In this document: positions 45,501-53,578 of the stretch, piece by piece
Numbering within the stretch: position 1 is the first letter of the stretch
Layout: each line of letters starts with the position of its first letter
Source of the DNA: Gp13-AA77 sp035949375
GTDB lineage: Bacteria > Acidobacteriota > Terriglobia > UBA7540
Assembly (NCBI GenBank): GCA_035949375.1
Contig: DASZIG010000049.1
Location: 205,772 to 269,771, forward strand
Direction: 5' to 3'
Length of the DNA stretch: 64,000 nucleotides
Notes under the pieces: generated by a model
What the model was told of the DNA's origin: nothing
The model's database searches: none
The model's input: only the letters and a program-made list of their open reading frames with translations
Program-made: the position numbers and the translations under genes

Positions 45501-46265
45501 ACCTACCGTCAGTCATCGCGCATCACGCCCGAACTCGAGGAGCGCGACCCCTACAACAAGCTGCTGGCGCGCGGGCCGCGTTTCCGCGTGGAAGCGGAGA
45601 TGGTGCGCGACATCGCGCTCGCATCGAGCGGCCTGATGAGCCCGAAGGTCGGCGGGCCGAGTGTATTCCCCTATCAGCCCGAAGGCGTCTGGGACCTCGT
45701 CTACAACGACGACAAGTGGGTGCTGAGCACGGGCGAGGATCGCTACCGGCGCGGCCTATACACTTTTATGCGGCGTTCGGCTCCCTACCCGAGCCTCGCT
45801 ACGTTTGACGCGCCCAGCCGAGAGTTCTGCGTGGTGCGGCGCGTGCGGACCAACACCCCGCTCGAGGCCCTGACCACGCTCAACGATCCGGCGTTCTTTG
45901 AGGCGGCGCAGTCGCTCGCAGTCAGAATGATGGAAGACGTGAGCGGCGAGCGCCCCGCCGGCAACGGCGGTTCGGCGCGCGGTGGTCCCCGGGTGGAGGG
46001 TGATTCCTCGGCCCGCGACGATCCGTCGGCTCGCGCCGTCTACGGCTTCCGGCGTTGCACCTCGCGCCCACCGACGGCGGAGGAACTGGGCCGGATCACC
46101 GAGTTCTACAGCGCTGAACTCGCCCGCTTCCGCAAGGATCCCACCGCTGCGGCCAAAGTGATCAAGGGCTACGAAAAAACGTCCCTCGACCCCGCCGAGC
46201 AGGCAGCCTGGACGATGGTTGCGAACGTCATGCTGAATCTCGACGAGACGATCACGAAGGAATGA
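42579..46265 (+). CDS. Planctomycete-type cytochrome c / DUF1549 / DUF1553 protein
   Basis: The ATG at 42579 yields 1228 residues with an N-terminal membrane segment (LRVLITALAVCVAGAAFAFL). Two PSCyt1-type cytochrome domains have CLKCH (82-86) and CYQCH (214-218), each followed by GPD..QxGLRLDS. DUF1549 follows (WAYAPPVQP, IDRFVLARLEKEEL, YGERWARPWLDLARYADTDGYEKD, LGCAQCHNHKFDP with a further CxxCH-like site). DUF1553 is at the C-terminus (NRLGLAYWLVDDSNPLTARVEVNR, LEALTTLNDPAFFEAAQ). These proteins are linked to complex-carbohydrate breakdown. The usual DUF1501 partner gene does not follow. A dispersed-repeat sequence is built into the linker between the two cytochrome domains. Confidence 0.88.
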   Translation: MMTGSMRATRRTERRAGQGPDRGTGRRVLRVLITALAVCVAGAAFAFLRVVSTLVFARALQAAPPSSIDFNRDIEPVFKANCLKCHGPDNVQAGLRLDSEAGILKGGVSGAEIAPGHSADSLLVKRLLGATDAPRMPFGGDPLPANKINLIRAWIDYGTFPAPGSQGSPTATGNAGGSSSPPAPQNDSVGRASAGTGPGPLFATEIRPILAARCYQCHGPDVQQNGLRLDSLDAILAGSETGKVVTPGSSEKSRLVRRLLALDRPQMPYGGPPLPADQLDVIRRWIDAGAPGPDSTAPLAATPPVKHWAYAPPVQPALPDVKNAAWCRNPIDRFVLARLEKEELSPSPEADKETLLRRLSLDLIGLPPTIPEIDAFLADKRPDAYEKQVDRLLASPHYGERWARPWLDLARYADTDGYEKDLRRTAWEYRDWVINALNQDMSYKEFTIEQIAGDMLPNPTKAQLIATGFNRNTLLNREGGIDAEEYRWYDLIDRVDTTASVWLGVTLGCAQCHNHKFDPFTQKDYYRFLAFFDNADYKLLSLGQGESHVDEPELELPTPAQGADSAKLRAGIAGLETALNTSTPELEAAQTQWEAKVKAAAADWTVLRPSQYASAGGATLTLLDDGSVLASGKNPQADTYQLTASTNQTGITGIRIEVLPDPKLPKGGPGRDPDGNFFLSAFEVEARPAGGAAAAQKVVFNDGIADESQGGYEIQNVFKGSKEGPVGWAIDPTSSSSPLARQAVLVPEKPFGLEGGTVLTIRLKHEMRFASRNLGRFRLSLTSSAQPKFIAEIPARVRPILDMPPARRAADQAKELAAAYRKISPLLQPDRDQIAKLQKQLDDLGIVTAMVMGEKQSYERPATFVHMRGAYLSPSDKVYADVPGALGHLPAEQMPNRLGLAYWLVDDSNPLTARVEVNRTWEALFGQGIVETSEDFGSQGDAPTHPQLLDWMATEFMRDGWSMKKTLRLMVTSATYRQSSRITPELEERDPYNKLLARGPRFRVEAEMVRDIALASSGLMSPKVGGPSVFPYQPEGVWDLVYNDDKWVLSTGEDRYRRGLYTFMRRSAPYPSLATFDAPSREFCVVRRVRTNTPLEALTTLNDPAFFEAAQSLAVRMMEDVSGERPAGNGGSARGGPRVEGDSSARDDPSARAVYGFRRCTSRPPTAEELGRITEFYSAELARFRKDPTAAAKVIKGYEKTSLDPAEQAAWTMVANVMLNLDETITKE
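43088..43142. repeat. Dispersed-repeat-like sequence inside coding linker
   Basis: The stretch aggaaatgcagggggttcttcgtcgcccccggctcctcagaatgacagc resembles the short intergenic repeats of acidobacterial genomes (ggattcttcg...cagaatgaca wording). The complementary frame reads HSEEPGATKNPLHF, the familiar by-product of such repeats. It is in frame and encodes about residues 170-188, a Gly/Ser/Pro linker between two cytochrome domains. Confidence 0.5.
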
Positions 46266-46447
46266 AGGCGTCTTGCAATTCCGGGCCGCTTGCCGGCTCG
46301 CTCGTACAGTCTTATCGACCACACCGAAAAAAGACCCGGAGTCCTGTCGATCTCGCTCGCTCCGATTCGACGTCTCAGTAGAGCCTGGGTTGGGCCGATT
46401 GAGACCGTCAGGACCCCAGCTCTGAATTGAAACCAAACTAAGGAGCT

Positions 46448-46873
46448 ATGACCATGCGAGTGATGGTGATCGTTAAAGCCAACGAGGAGTCAGAGGCGGG
46501 CATTCTCCCGGGCCGGGATATTCTGGCTGCCATGGGAAAGTACAACGAAGAACTGGCGAAAGCAGGCGTGATGCTGGCCGCGGAGGGATTACGCCCGACC
46601 TCGAAGGGTAAGCGCATGAGGTTTTCCGGAGCTGAGCGGACCGTCATCGACGGACCGTTCACCGAAACCAAGGAATTGATTGCCGGGTTCTGGCTGTGGC
46701 AGGTGAGGTCGATGGACGAAGCGGTCGAATGGCTCAAGCGCGCTCCGTTCGGCGGCGGTGTAGAGATCGAGCTTCGCCCGGTATTCGAGGCCGAGGACTT
46801 CGGCGCCGAGCTTACTCCCGAGCTCAAGGAGCAGAAGGAGCGCGTGCGTGCCCGGATGGCCGAGCAGCGATAG
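46448..46873 (+). CDS. DGPF/YCII-domain protein
   Basis: ATG 46448 after AAGGAG gives 141 residues. The pattern MRVMVIVKANEESEAGILPG, AKAGVMLAAEGLRPTSKG, then VIDGPFTETKELIAGFWLWQV with the signature DGPF and EIELRPVFEAEDFG is the YCII-related DGPF family. These ferredoxin-like proteins are characteristically linked to ECF42 sigma factors; their biochemical role is not known. It is the first of two intact copies here, with a DoxX-like gene between them. The C-terminal ~20 residues are a charged helix (LKEQKERVRARMAEQR). Confidence 0.88.
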   Translation: MTMRVMVIVKANEESEAGILPGRDILAAMGKYNEELAKAGVMLAAEGLRPTSKGKRMRFSGAERTVIDGPFTETKELIAGFWLWQVRSMDEAVEWLKRAPFGGGVEIELRPVFEAEDFGAELTPELKEQKERVRARMAEQR

Positions 46874-47022
46874 CGGGCCTGCGCCGGCCGAAGGGACGGA
46901 CTCGACCTGTCGATTTCGCAGCCGCTGCTTCGACAAGTAAATGGAGGGCGGTCGAGCGAGCCCGGAACGTCCGGAGACCGGCTCTCCATCGATTTTCGAT
47001 TGAGAAACATCTGGAGGACGTT

Positions 47023-47355
47023 ATGCAATGCGGAACTGAAACAGCGGTCGCGAACAAAAAGCTCCGGGCCGCGCGTATCCTGTGCGCCCTGGCGGTGTTG
47101 GTTTTGATATCGAGCAGCGCCGGACAGTGCATGATACCGGCTTCGGTCGCGAAAACGTTCGTCCGGTTCGGCTATCCTGCGAGCCTCGGTCTGGGCGTCG
47201 GGATGTTCGATCTTGCGTGTATCTTGATCCATCTTGTTCCACACGCCCCAGTTCTCGGAGTGCTCTCGCTGATCCCATCCGGTGCGCCTCTGCTGGACAC
47301 GCTTTTTCCGATCATTTTGGGCGTGGTTGTATGGGCCGTGATTTTCTTGCGCTAG
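47023..47355 (+). CDS. Shortened DoxX-like membrane protein
   Basis: ATG 47023 follows GGAGG and gives 110 residues with four hydrophobic segments (ILCALAVLVLISSS, LGLGVGMFDLACILIHLV, VLGVLSLIPSG, LFPIILGVVVWAVIFLR). The opening and the FPIILGVVVWAVIFLR end match DoxX-like (PF13564-type) proteins. The stretch after VLGV, where the family normally has L-L-T-x-Y-L-G-G-A and a short loop, appears to be missing about a dozen residues. The role is unknown. It lies between two DGPF genes, a neighbourhood often seen for this pair. Confidence 0.72.
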   Translation: MQCGTETAVANKKLRAARILCALAVLVLISSSAGQCMIPASVAKTFVRFGYPASLGLGVGMFDLACILIHLVPHAPVLGVLSLIPSGAPLLDTLFPIILGVVVWAVIFLR

Positions 47356-47465
47356 AGCCGGGCCGCATGTCGATTCGGCCCGGCTTCGTTCGACGTGAAA
47401 TTAGAGCCCCGGATCCGCCGGCAGCGTCCGGAATCCTGGGTGGATTCCAAACCAAAGGAGACAAG

Positions 47466-47846
47466 ATGATGCGATTCATGATGCTGGTCAAGCACGCGGA
47501 ACCCTCGGGACCTCCGCCCAAGCCCTTGGCAGACGCCATTGCGAAGCTGGTTGAGGAGGATCGCAAGGCCGGTAGGGCGATCCTGGACACGGGGGCGCTC
47601 GCCTCGACCGCTCAGAGCGCCCGCGTCCGCCTTTCGAAGGGCCAAATCGCCGTGGTCGACGGTCCTTTCACCGAGACCAAGGAGGTTATCGGCGGGTACG
47701 CGGTCATTGCGTATGAGTCGAAAGAAGAAGCGATCCGAGGGGCCGCAAGTTTCATGGAACTTCACAAGGAACACTGGCCGGGATGGGAGGGTGAGACCGA
47801 GGTTCGCCAGATATTCGGGCCGGAGGACTTTGTTTGCGGCGGATAG
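47466..47846 (+). CDS. DGPF/YCII-domain protein, second copy
   Basis: ATG 47466 after AAAGGAG yields 126 residues: MRFMMLVKHAEPSGPPPKP, KAGRAILDTGALASTAQSARV, VVDGPFTETKEVIGGYAVI, and EVRQIFGPEDF. The DGPF motif is intact. The ~100 bp before the start, including the end of the DoxX-like gene, are duplicated at 56459-56581, where the following DGPF copy is broken. Probable regulation by an ECF42-type sigma factor is inferred from the family association and from that duplicate lying beside the sigma gene. Confidence 0.88.
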   Translation: MMRFMMLVKHAEPSGPPPKPLADAIAKLVEEDRKAGRAILDTGALASTAQSARVRLSKGQIAVVDGPFTETKEVIGGYAVIAYESKEEAIRGAASFMELHKEHWPGWEGETEVRQIFGPEDFVCGG

Positions 47847-47873
47847 CAGCCGATGATGACTTTGCCGATTACG

Positions 47874-50123
47874 TTAATTCCGTATGTACTCGCTGGTCAG
47901 AGAATTCTTTGCGGTGAGCAGTTGCCTGGGCGTGCCTTCGAACATGACCTTGCCGCCCTTCGTGCCGCCTTCGGGGCCCATATCGATGACCCAGTCTGCA
48001 TTCTTGATCACGCTGGTGCTGTGCTCGATCACAATAACGGTGTTGCCGGCGTCCACGAGGCGGTTCATGATCTCGAGCAGGTGACTAAGATCCGACATGT
48101 GTAAACCGGTTGTGGGCTCATCCAGCACATAGATGCTGCCCTGTTTGTGCAGTTCGCTCGCCAGTTTGATGCGCTGGCATTCGCCGCCGGAAAGCGTGCT
48201 CAAAGGCTGACCCAGGGTCAGGTAATCGAGGCCCACGTCGCTCATGGCCTGTAGCTTGCTCGTGATCTTGTCGATCGTGAAGTATTCGAGCGCCTGACTG
48301 ACCGTCATTTCCAGTACATCGTTGATCGATTTCCCGTTGAGTTTGTATTCCAGCACTTCATCCTTGAATCGCTTGCCTTCGCAGATCTCACACGGCGACT
48401 TGACCTCGCCCATGGCGGGAATGTCCGTGTAGATCACTCCCAGTCCCTGGCAGTTCTCGCAGGCGCCTTCCGAATTGAAGCTGAACAGGGATGGGCTTAC
48501 CTTGTTCGCGGCCGCGAAGGCCTTTCGCACCTCGTCCATGATGCCGGTATAGGTGCCGGGATTGGATCGGCTCGAAACGCCCACCGGGGATTGGTCGATC
48601 ACAATGGAGTCCGGGTGTTGACGCAGAAAGGTCTGATGAATTAGCGAACTCTTCCCCGAACCTGCCACACCGGTGATCACCGTAAGTACACCCTTCGGGA
48701 TGTCCACGCTCACGTTCTTCAAGTTGTTGGCTTTGGCATTCCTGATCGGCAGTTTGCCGCTGGGGGAACGGAAATCGCTCTTGATCGAAACCGGCTGTTT
48801 CAGATATTTGCCGGTCAGCGTGTCCGCGCTCAACAGGTTCTTGAACGAGCCTTCGTACATGACCTGGCCGCCCTGGCTCCCGGCGTGCGGACCCAGGTCC
48901 ACGATATGGTCAGCCACTTTGATAACATCGGGATCGTGCTCTACCACCAGAACCGTATTTCCTCGATCACGCAATTGTTGAAGAAGTTCATTCAAACGGT
49001 GCACATCGCGCGGGTGAAGGCCCACGCTGGGCTCGTCGAACACATACATCACGTCCACGAGGCTGCTGCTCAGGTGTTTGACGATCTTCACGCGCTGTGA
49101 TTCGCCGCCGGAGAGCGTGTCGGTTTCACGATTTAGGGTGAGATACTCGAGGCCGATATCCACGAGATATTGCAGGCGCTGGATCAGTGTTTTCAGGATG
49201 GGTGCGGCTTTCGGTTCCCTGATCGTCTTGATCACACCGATCAATTGGCCCACTTCCGTCGAGGCCAGCTCAGCGATGTTGTGCCCGTCGATCTTGCACT
49301 TGAGCACTTCCTGACTTAAGCGCGCGCCCTTGCACACCGTGCACGGCGCCATCGTGATGTAAGGCGCCACGGCCTTTTGTGTACGCTCCGACATGGTCTT
49401 CACGTCGCGCGTGATGTACTTGGCGATGAATTTGCTGACGATGCCTTCGCACGTTATATTGACGTCCTTGCCTCCGAACTTGTGTTTCATTTTATAGGGT
49501 TTGCTGTATAAGAGCAGTTCCATTTCCTTTTCGCTGAACTTCGAGAGCTTCTTGTCCATGTCGAACATTCCCGACTGGCTGAGAAAGTTCCAGCCCCAAC
49601 TGTCGACGGCGTATTCATTGAACAGAATCGCGCCTTCATTTAGTGTCTTGGACTTATCGAGGAACAGATCCACGTCCACGCCCATCTTGCGGCCCAGGCC
49701 GTTGCAGTTCGGGCACATGCCCTTGGGGTCGTTGAAGGAAAAGACATTCGCATGTCCCACATGCGGCTTGCCGAAGTGGGAACACAACCGGCGCAGGACC
49801 GGGTAGATGTCGGTGATCGTGCCCATCGTCGAATGGGACCCGCCTCCGAGCCGTTTCTGGTCCACGACGATCGGCATGCTCAGGTTCTCAATGGCGTCGG
49901 CATCCGGCTGGGAGTAGCGCGGCAGGAAGCTGCGGACGAACATGCTGAAATTCTCGTTCATCTGGCGTTGGGCCTCGGTCGCGACGGTGTCGAAGACGAT
50001 CGACGATTTGCCGGAACCCGACACGCCGGTGAAGATCGTGATCTTGCGCTTGGGGATCCGCAGCGAGACGTTCTTGAGATTATTCTCGCGCGCCCCGCGG
50101 ATCTCAATGTATTCCTGTGACAT
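47874..50123 (-). CDS. UvrA2-type (DrrC-like) excinuclease ATPase homologue
   Basis: The 749-residue protein has the tandem ABC ATPases of UvrA: GVSGSGKSSIVFDT and GVAGSGKSSLIHQTF as P-loops, LSGGESQRVKIVKHL and LSGGECQRIKLASEL as signatures, DEPSVGLHPRD and DEPTTGLHMSD as Walker B/D-loops. It has two zinc modules (CPNCNGLG with CTVCKGARL; CENCQGLG with CEICEGKRF). At 749 residues it is ~190 shorter than UvrA and has no room for the UvrB-binding domain, the mark of UvrA2 proteins linked to DNA-damage tolerance or drug resistance. Base composition looks less GC-rich than its neighbours, suggesting transfer. Confidence 0.88.
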   Translation of the reverse strand: MSQEYIEIRGARENNLKNVSLRIPKRKITIFTGVSGSGKSSIVFDTVATEAQRQMNENFSMFVRSFLPRYSQPDADAIENLSMPIVVDQKRLGGGSHSTMGTITDIYPVLRRLCSHFGKPHVGHANVFSFNDPKGMCPNCNGLGRKMGVDVDLFLDKSKTLNEGAILFNEYAVDSWGWNFLSQSGMFDMDKKLSKFSEKEMELLLYSKPYKMKHKFGGKDVNITCEGIVSKFIAKYITRDVKTMSERTQKAVAPYITMAPCTVCKGARLSQEVLKCKIDGHNIAELASTEVGQLIGVIKTIREPKAAPILKTLIQRLQYLVDIGLEYLTLNRETDTLSGGESQRVKIVKHLSSSLVDVMYVFDEPSVGLHPRDVHRLNELLQQLRDRGNTVLVVEHDPDVIKVADHIVDLGPHAGSQGGQVMYEGSFKNLLSADTLTGKYLKQPVSIKSDFRSPSGKLPIRNAKANNLKNVSVDIPKGVLTVITGVAGSGKSSLIHQTFLRQHPDSIVIDQSPVGVSSRSNPGTYTGIMDEVRKAFAAANKVSPSLFSFNSEGACENCQGLGVIYTDIPAMGEVKSPCEICEGKRFKDEVLEYKLNGKSINDVLEMTVSQALEYFTIDKITSKLQAMSDVGLDYLTLGQPLSTLSGGECQRIKLASELHKQGSIYVLDEPTTGLHMSDLSHLLEIMNRLVDAGNTVIVIEHSTSVIKNADWVIDMGPEGGTKGGKVMFEGTPRQLLTAKNSLTSEYIRN

Positions 50124-50180
50124 TGGTTTCCTCTAGGGTTTGATATTCTGACTCAAGCGGAACAGGTCGGTCGGACGACG

Positions 50181-50582
50181 ATGAGAACGGAATTGCTGCG
50201 ATTCAACGGCGCAGTCGAGCGAGATCCCGCCATCGATGTGTGGATGAAAGAGCATGCAGGTGAATTGGGAGCCATTGCGCATCGGTGGTTTGAGGTGATG
50301 CGCAAGTGCGGAGACGAAGTCCGGGAGCTTTTGCATGATGGCTGTCCGGTGGCATGCTTGGGAGATGCGCCCTTCGGCTACGTCAATGTATTCAGCTCGC
50401 ATGTAAACGTGGGCTTCTTTCACGGCGCAGCGCTGCCGGACCCTGCCCGCTTGTTGCAGGGCACCGGCAAGTTCATGCAGCATGTGAAACTGAGACCCGG
50501 AACGGCTACAAGCGCCGCAGCGCTAAGCCGGCTTATCGAGACGGCGTACGCGGATATAAAGGCGCGCGTCGAAAACGGCTAG
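50181..50582 (+). CDS. DUF1801 family protein
   Basis: The 133-residue protein has the DUF1801 core: IAHRWFEVMRKCGDEVRELLHDG, VACLGDAPFGYVNVFSSHVNVGFFHGAALPDPARLLQGTGKFMQHVKL. The G-A-x-L-x-D-P-x-x-L-x-G-x-G-K phrase is diagnostic. The fold is YdhG-like alpha/beta; biochemical role is unknown. It diverges from the UvrA2-like gene with 57 bp between starts and faces a second DUF1801 protein encoded convergently. Confidence 0.85.
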   Translation: MRTELLRFNGAVERDPAIDVWMKEHAGELGAIAHRWFEVMRKCGDEVRELLHDGCPVACLGDAPFGYVNVFSSHVNVGFFHGAALPDPARLLQGTGKFMQHVKLRPGTATSAAALSRLIETAYADIKARVENG

Positions 50583-50648
50583 ATACCTAATCCTGTTGTG
50601 TTCTTGAGCGCGGTTGGCACAGTGTGTTGCGATCCACCTGATGTTCCA

Positions 50649-51086
50649 TCACCTGCTGCGGTTCTGTGCTTTCGCCCGAGTGCCCCGCGGCGCCTTCGTC
50701 TTCAATTTGATCTGATTGTACTCAACGGCGGCACGGACAAGATTCTTTAGGGCACGCTCGTTAATCTTGTCGCCCTCGAACAAATCGATCGCCCGCCAGA
50801 CCTTGCCTTCGAGGCCCGCGTTGAAGAGCTGGTCGGGATCTGGCAGGGTCGCCCCGTGAGCAAAGGTAAGCTTCACCTTATCTTTGTGGGCGTTGCCGAC
50901 CGCGATTATTCCGTCGCGAGACCACACTGGGCTTCCCATCCACTTCCATTCTTCGATGATCTCCGGGTCTGCGGCCTGTATGGCCTGGCGCACTCTCGCG
51001 AGCGTCTTCCCGCGCCAGTCCCCAAGTTCCTCGATCATCTCGTCGATTAATGCCGAGGCAGTTTCCGTCGGGACGGGCCTTTTCAT
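50649..51086 (-). CDS. DUF1801 family protein
   Basis: From ATG 51086 the protein is 145 residues. The DUF1801 pattern reads ADPEIIEEWKWMGSPVWSRDGIIAVGNAHKDKVKLTFAHGATLPDPDQLFNAGLEGKVWRAIDLFEGDKINERALKNLVRAAV, ending in a Lys/Arg-rich tail (KTKAPRGTRAKAQNRSR). Function is unknown. It is convergent with the other DUF1801 gene and belongs to a different sub-branch, since the G-T-G-K phrase is replaced by G-L-E-G-K. Confidence 0.85.
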   Translation of the reverse strand: MKRPVPTETASALIDEMIEELGDWRGKTLARVRQAIQAADPEIIEEWKWMGSPVWSRDGIIAVGNAHKDKVKLTFAHGATLPDPDQLFNAGLEGKVWRAIDLFEGDKINERALKNLVRAAVEYNQIKLKTKAPRGTRAKAQNRSR

Positions 51087-51233
51087 CGACACCTCCAACT
51101 CCGGACCTATGTTAGCGGAGTTTACCCAGAGCCGTTCCCTGCGCTAAGGGCCGTCCGCGGCGGAAAGGCGAACGGGCTCACCTGCAACCCTTGCGTGTTC
51201 ATCGCTCATCTGTGTGTAGCGGCTCATACCGCT

Positions 51234-51788
51234 TCACCTGTGCCCGTAATCCGTGAAAACGTAGTCTCTTGTCTTCACCGTTGTGTGGCACGCAAACCCG
51301 CACTTGGCGTCGTTCCCCTGCGGCGGCTTGTCAGCCATGGTGCCGGGCATGAATGTATTGGATGCAGTATCATAGTCGAACACACCGTATCCCCACCCGC
51401 CGCTGTCCGCGAATCTCTTGCTGTCCTTCACCATGAAGTCGACATCATGCTGGGTGCCTGGCACCGTCGCTGTGGGGAATGTATCCATCTTTTTGGGGTT
51501 CCAATGGATCTTGGCCAACTTGGCGCCGTCGGGAAAAGGCTTGCCGTTGCCGGGAATGCCGGCCTGGTAGGCCTTGATCATCACAGGGTTAGCCAGGATC
51601 GCAGCAATAAGAGGTCCGTCTTGACTGATGGAGACAACCTGCCACGACTCGTATCCTCTGAACTCAGAGAAAGCGAGGCCATTCGGTACTTTCAGCGTGT
51701 ACTTGTCCTGCGCGGCCACGGCCCATCCACCCACAACGGCGAACCCTCCCATAAGAATCGCAATCGTCAGTATCCTTTCGCCCTTCAT
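51234..51788 (-). CDS. Cytochrome P460-like c-type protein
   Basis: ATG 51788 follows GGAGGGG and gives 184 residues with an exported N-terminus (MKGERILTIAILMGGFAVVGGWAVAAQ). The body matches the cytochrome P460 domain: FSEFRGYESWQVVSISQDG, NPVMIKAYQAGIPGNGKPFPDGAKLAKIHW, VPGTQHDVDFMVKD and WGYGVFDYD. The heme site near the C-terminus is C-G-F-A-C-H, a CX3CH instead of CX2CH. P460 proteins oxidise hydroxylamine or bind NO; a lysine cross-link cannot be judged here. The gene stands alone in the accessory zone. Confidence 0.82.
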   Translation of the reverse strand: MKGERILTIAILMGGFAVVGGWAVAAQDKYTLKVPNGLAFSEFRGYESWQVVSISQDGPLIAAILANPVMIKAYQAGIPGNGKPFPDGAKLAKIHWNPKKMDTFPTATVPGTQHDVDFMVKDSKRFADSGGWGYGVFDYDTASNTFMPGTMADKPPQGNDAKCGFACHTTVKTRDYVFTDYGHR

Positions 51789-52035
51789 CGCCGGCCCCTC
51801 CTGATCAAGCAGGTTGCGCGGAACCAGCCGTTTTGTGGTCCGCGTCTTTTCGCTAACCATCATCCCTCGCGGTGTCGTACCCTCGCGTCGTGTCGAAGCT
51901 GTAGCCTGCTTTTCTTTAGAGTCGACATTTCTTCATTAGGGTACGACGAAAATGAAACCTCACTCACTCGCCTTCTTCGTGCGCAGCCCGGGCTCTTGTC
52001 GCGTTGTTTCTTGCTTTGTTTCTTTCATGCCCACC

Positions 52036-53313
52036 TCATGTGCACCTGGCGGCGATCAGCGTGATGTCGTCGGCCTGTTCATGAGGGCTGAACTTTCGAG
52101 CCTGATCTGCCACTGCTGCCAGCAACTCCGGCAGGGATAGCTCGCGATGTTGCCGGGCGGCTTCCAGCAGACGATCTTCGCCAAATTCCTCTCCTTCACC
52201 ATTCGAAGCTTCCGTAACACCATCGGTGTAAAGCAAGACGGCGTCGCCTGGAGCCAGCGTGCGTTCTTCCATCGCGCAGTCCCATTTCTCAAACAAGCCC
52301 ACCACCGTGCAGGTTGCCCCCAGACGTTCCAAATTGCGGTCGCCCCGCAGGAGCAAAGCAGGCGGATGGCCGCAATTCGAGTAGCGCAGCTTGCGCGTGT
52401 CATCGTCGTATTCAGCAAAGAAGAGGGTCGCGTAATCCCCCTCGGCCGTGTTTTCGTAAAGCAAGTGATTGACCGACCGCAGAAAACGTTCGGGCTGTTC
52501 ACCGGCCGTCGCGCACTGGCTGCGCAGAGCTGCCTGGAGATTCGCCATGAGCAGAGCGGCTCCGATGCCTTTGCCCGCTATATCCGCCAGCACCAGGCCG
52601 AGCCTTCGGTTGCCGAGATCGAGAAAGTCGTAATAGTCTCCGCCGACGGTCCGGGCGGGACGGCAAATCCCCGCATAGGCAAGCGTTCGAATCGGCGGCT
52701 GGCGCTGTGGAAACAGACGGGACTGCACTTGCTTGGCGATTGCCAGGTCGTGCGCGGACTGGCGCTCTGCTTCCAACCTGGCGGCCTGGGCACGGCGCTC
52801 CGCTTCCAGCCTGCGCGTCGCCTCGTCAAACTCAATCAGAGAGAAACTGTTTCCATCCACGTCTTCAAAAACCGCGTATCTCGCCTGGCCGGTTCCCCAG
52901 GAAGGCTCCATGGGCGGGAGCGGAAAACGGACCCCGCGCCTGGACCATTCTTCGAACACGCTACGCACGTCTTCGGTAAGAAAGCTAAATCCTGTGCTGT
53001 GGCCGATGCGTTGGTGCTCCGCGGATCCTTCGGGCGGAACAGCGAGGGCCATCCCAGGCAGGCCCGCGCCTGCTGTTGCAGGGAGCCAACCAGCAGCCGG
53101 CGGAGCGACAACGATCCACCGGCCTCCCTCGAGAGTCTGCTCGTCCACGATAGGCTCGAAACATAGCTTTTCCACGAAGAACTGCCGGCTCCTCTCCTGA
53201 TCCCGGACCCAGAGCGTCACAAAGTTCAATCGTAGAAAAGGCTGCGAGAGTGCGGCCCGGAGCGCCGCGGCGTACGGACCAAGCACTCCTCCGGGATGCG
53301 CCGACGATTCCAT
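52036..53313 (-). CDS. VOC-domain/SpoIIE-type PP2C phosphatase fusion
   Basis: The 425-residue protein joins two modules. Residues ~28-162 are a glyoxalase/VOC domain (LNFVTLWVRDQERSRQFFVEKL, TGFSFLTEDVRSVFEEWSRRG, YAVFEDVDGNSFSLIEF). Residues ~163-200 form a charged coiled linker. Residues ~205-425 are a SpoIIE-like PP2C phosphatase with all acidic metal sites: GGDYYDF (224-230), LADIAGKGIGAAL (242-254), LYTDGVTEA (361-369) and ADDITLI (414-420). SpoIIE-type enzymes dephosphorylate anti-anti-sigma factors. The VOC module could sense a small ligand. No partner-switch genes are adjacent. The unspliced single frame makes the fusion genuine at this level. Confidence 0.88.
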   Translation of the reverse strand: MESSAHPGGVLGPYAAALRAALSQPFLRLNFVTLWVRDQERSRQFFVEKLCFEPIVDEQTLEGGRWIVVAPPAAGWLPATAGAGLPGMALAVPPEGSAEHQRIGHSTGFSFLTEDVRSVFEEWSRRGVRFPLPPMEPSWGTGQARYAVFEDVDGNSFSLIEFDEATRRLEAERRAQAARLEAERQSAHDLAIAKQVQSRLFPQRQPPIRTLAYAGICRPARTVGGDYYDFLDLGNRRLGLVLADIAGKGIGAALLMANLQAALRSQCATAGEQPERFLRSVNHLLYENTAEGDYATLFFAEYDDDTRKLRYSNCGHPPALLLRGDRNLERLGATCTVVGLFEKWDCAMEERTLAPGDAVLLYTDGVTEASNGEGEEFGEDRLLEAARQHRELSLPELLAAVADQARKFSPHEQADDITLIAARCT

Positions 53314-53578
53314 CGCGACTCATTATTCCACAGAGTCCGATAGAAGTCCTGATGGCCGCGCGATTGCCCCGGCTCTGGCGAAGAGCCCGGTACCACGAAA
53401 GGCCGCGCCGCAGAGCGCGGGCGGCACCGTCCGCGATCCCTTCGTGTGCCGGTCCACTTTGCTGGCATGCGGCAGCACAAACAAGTACGATTGCTTTCAT
53501 TCTATTCTATGCCATGCTAAGCTATTTCAGGCGGGACGACATCGCACCGAAACGACAATACAAAGGAGGAGAGAAACT

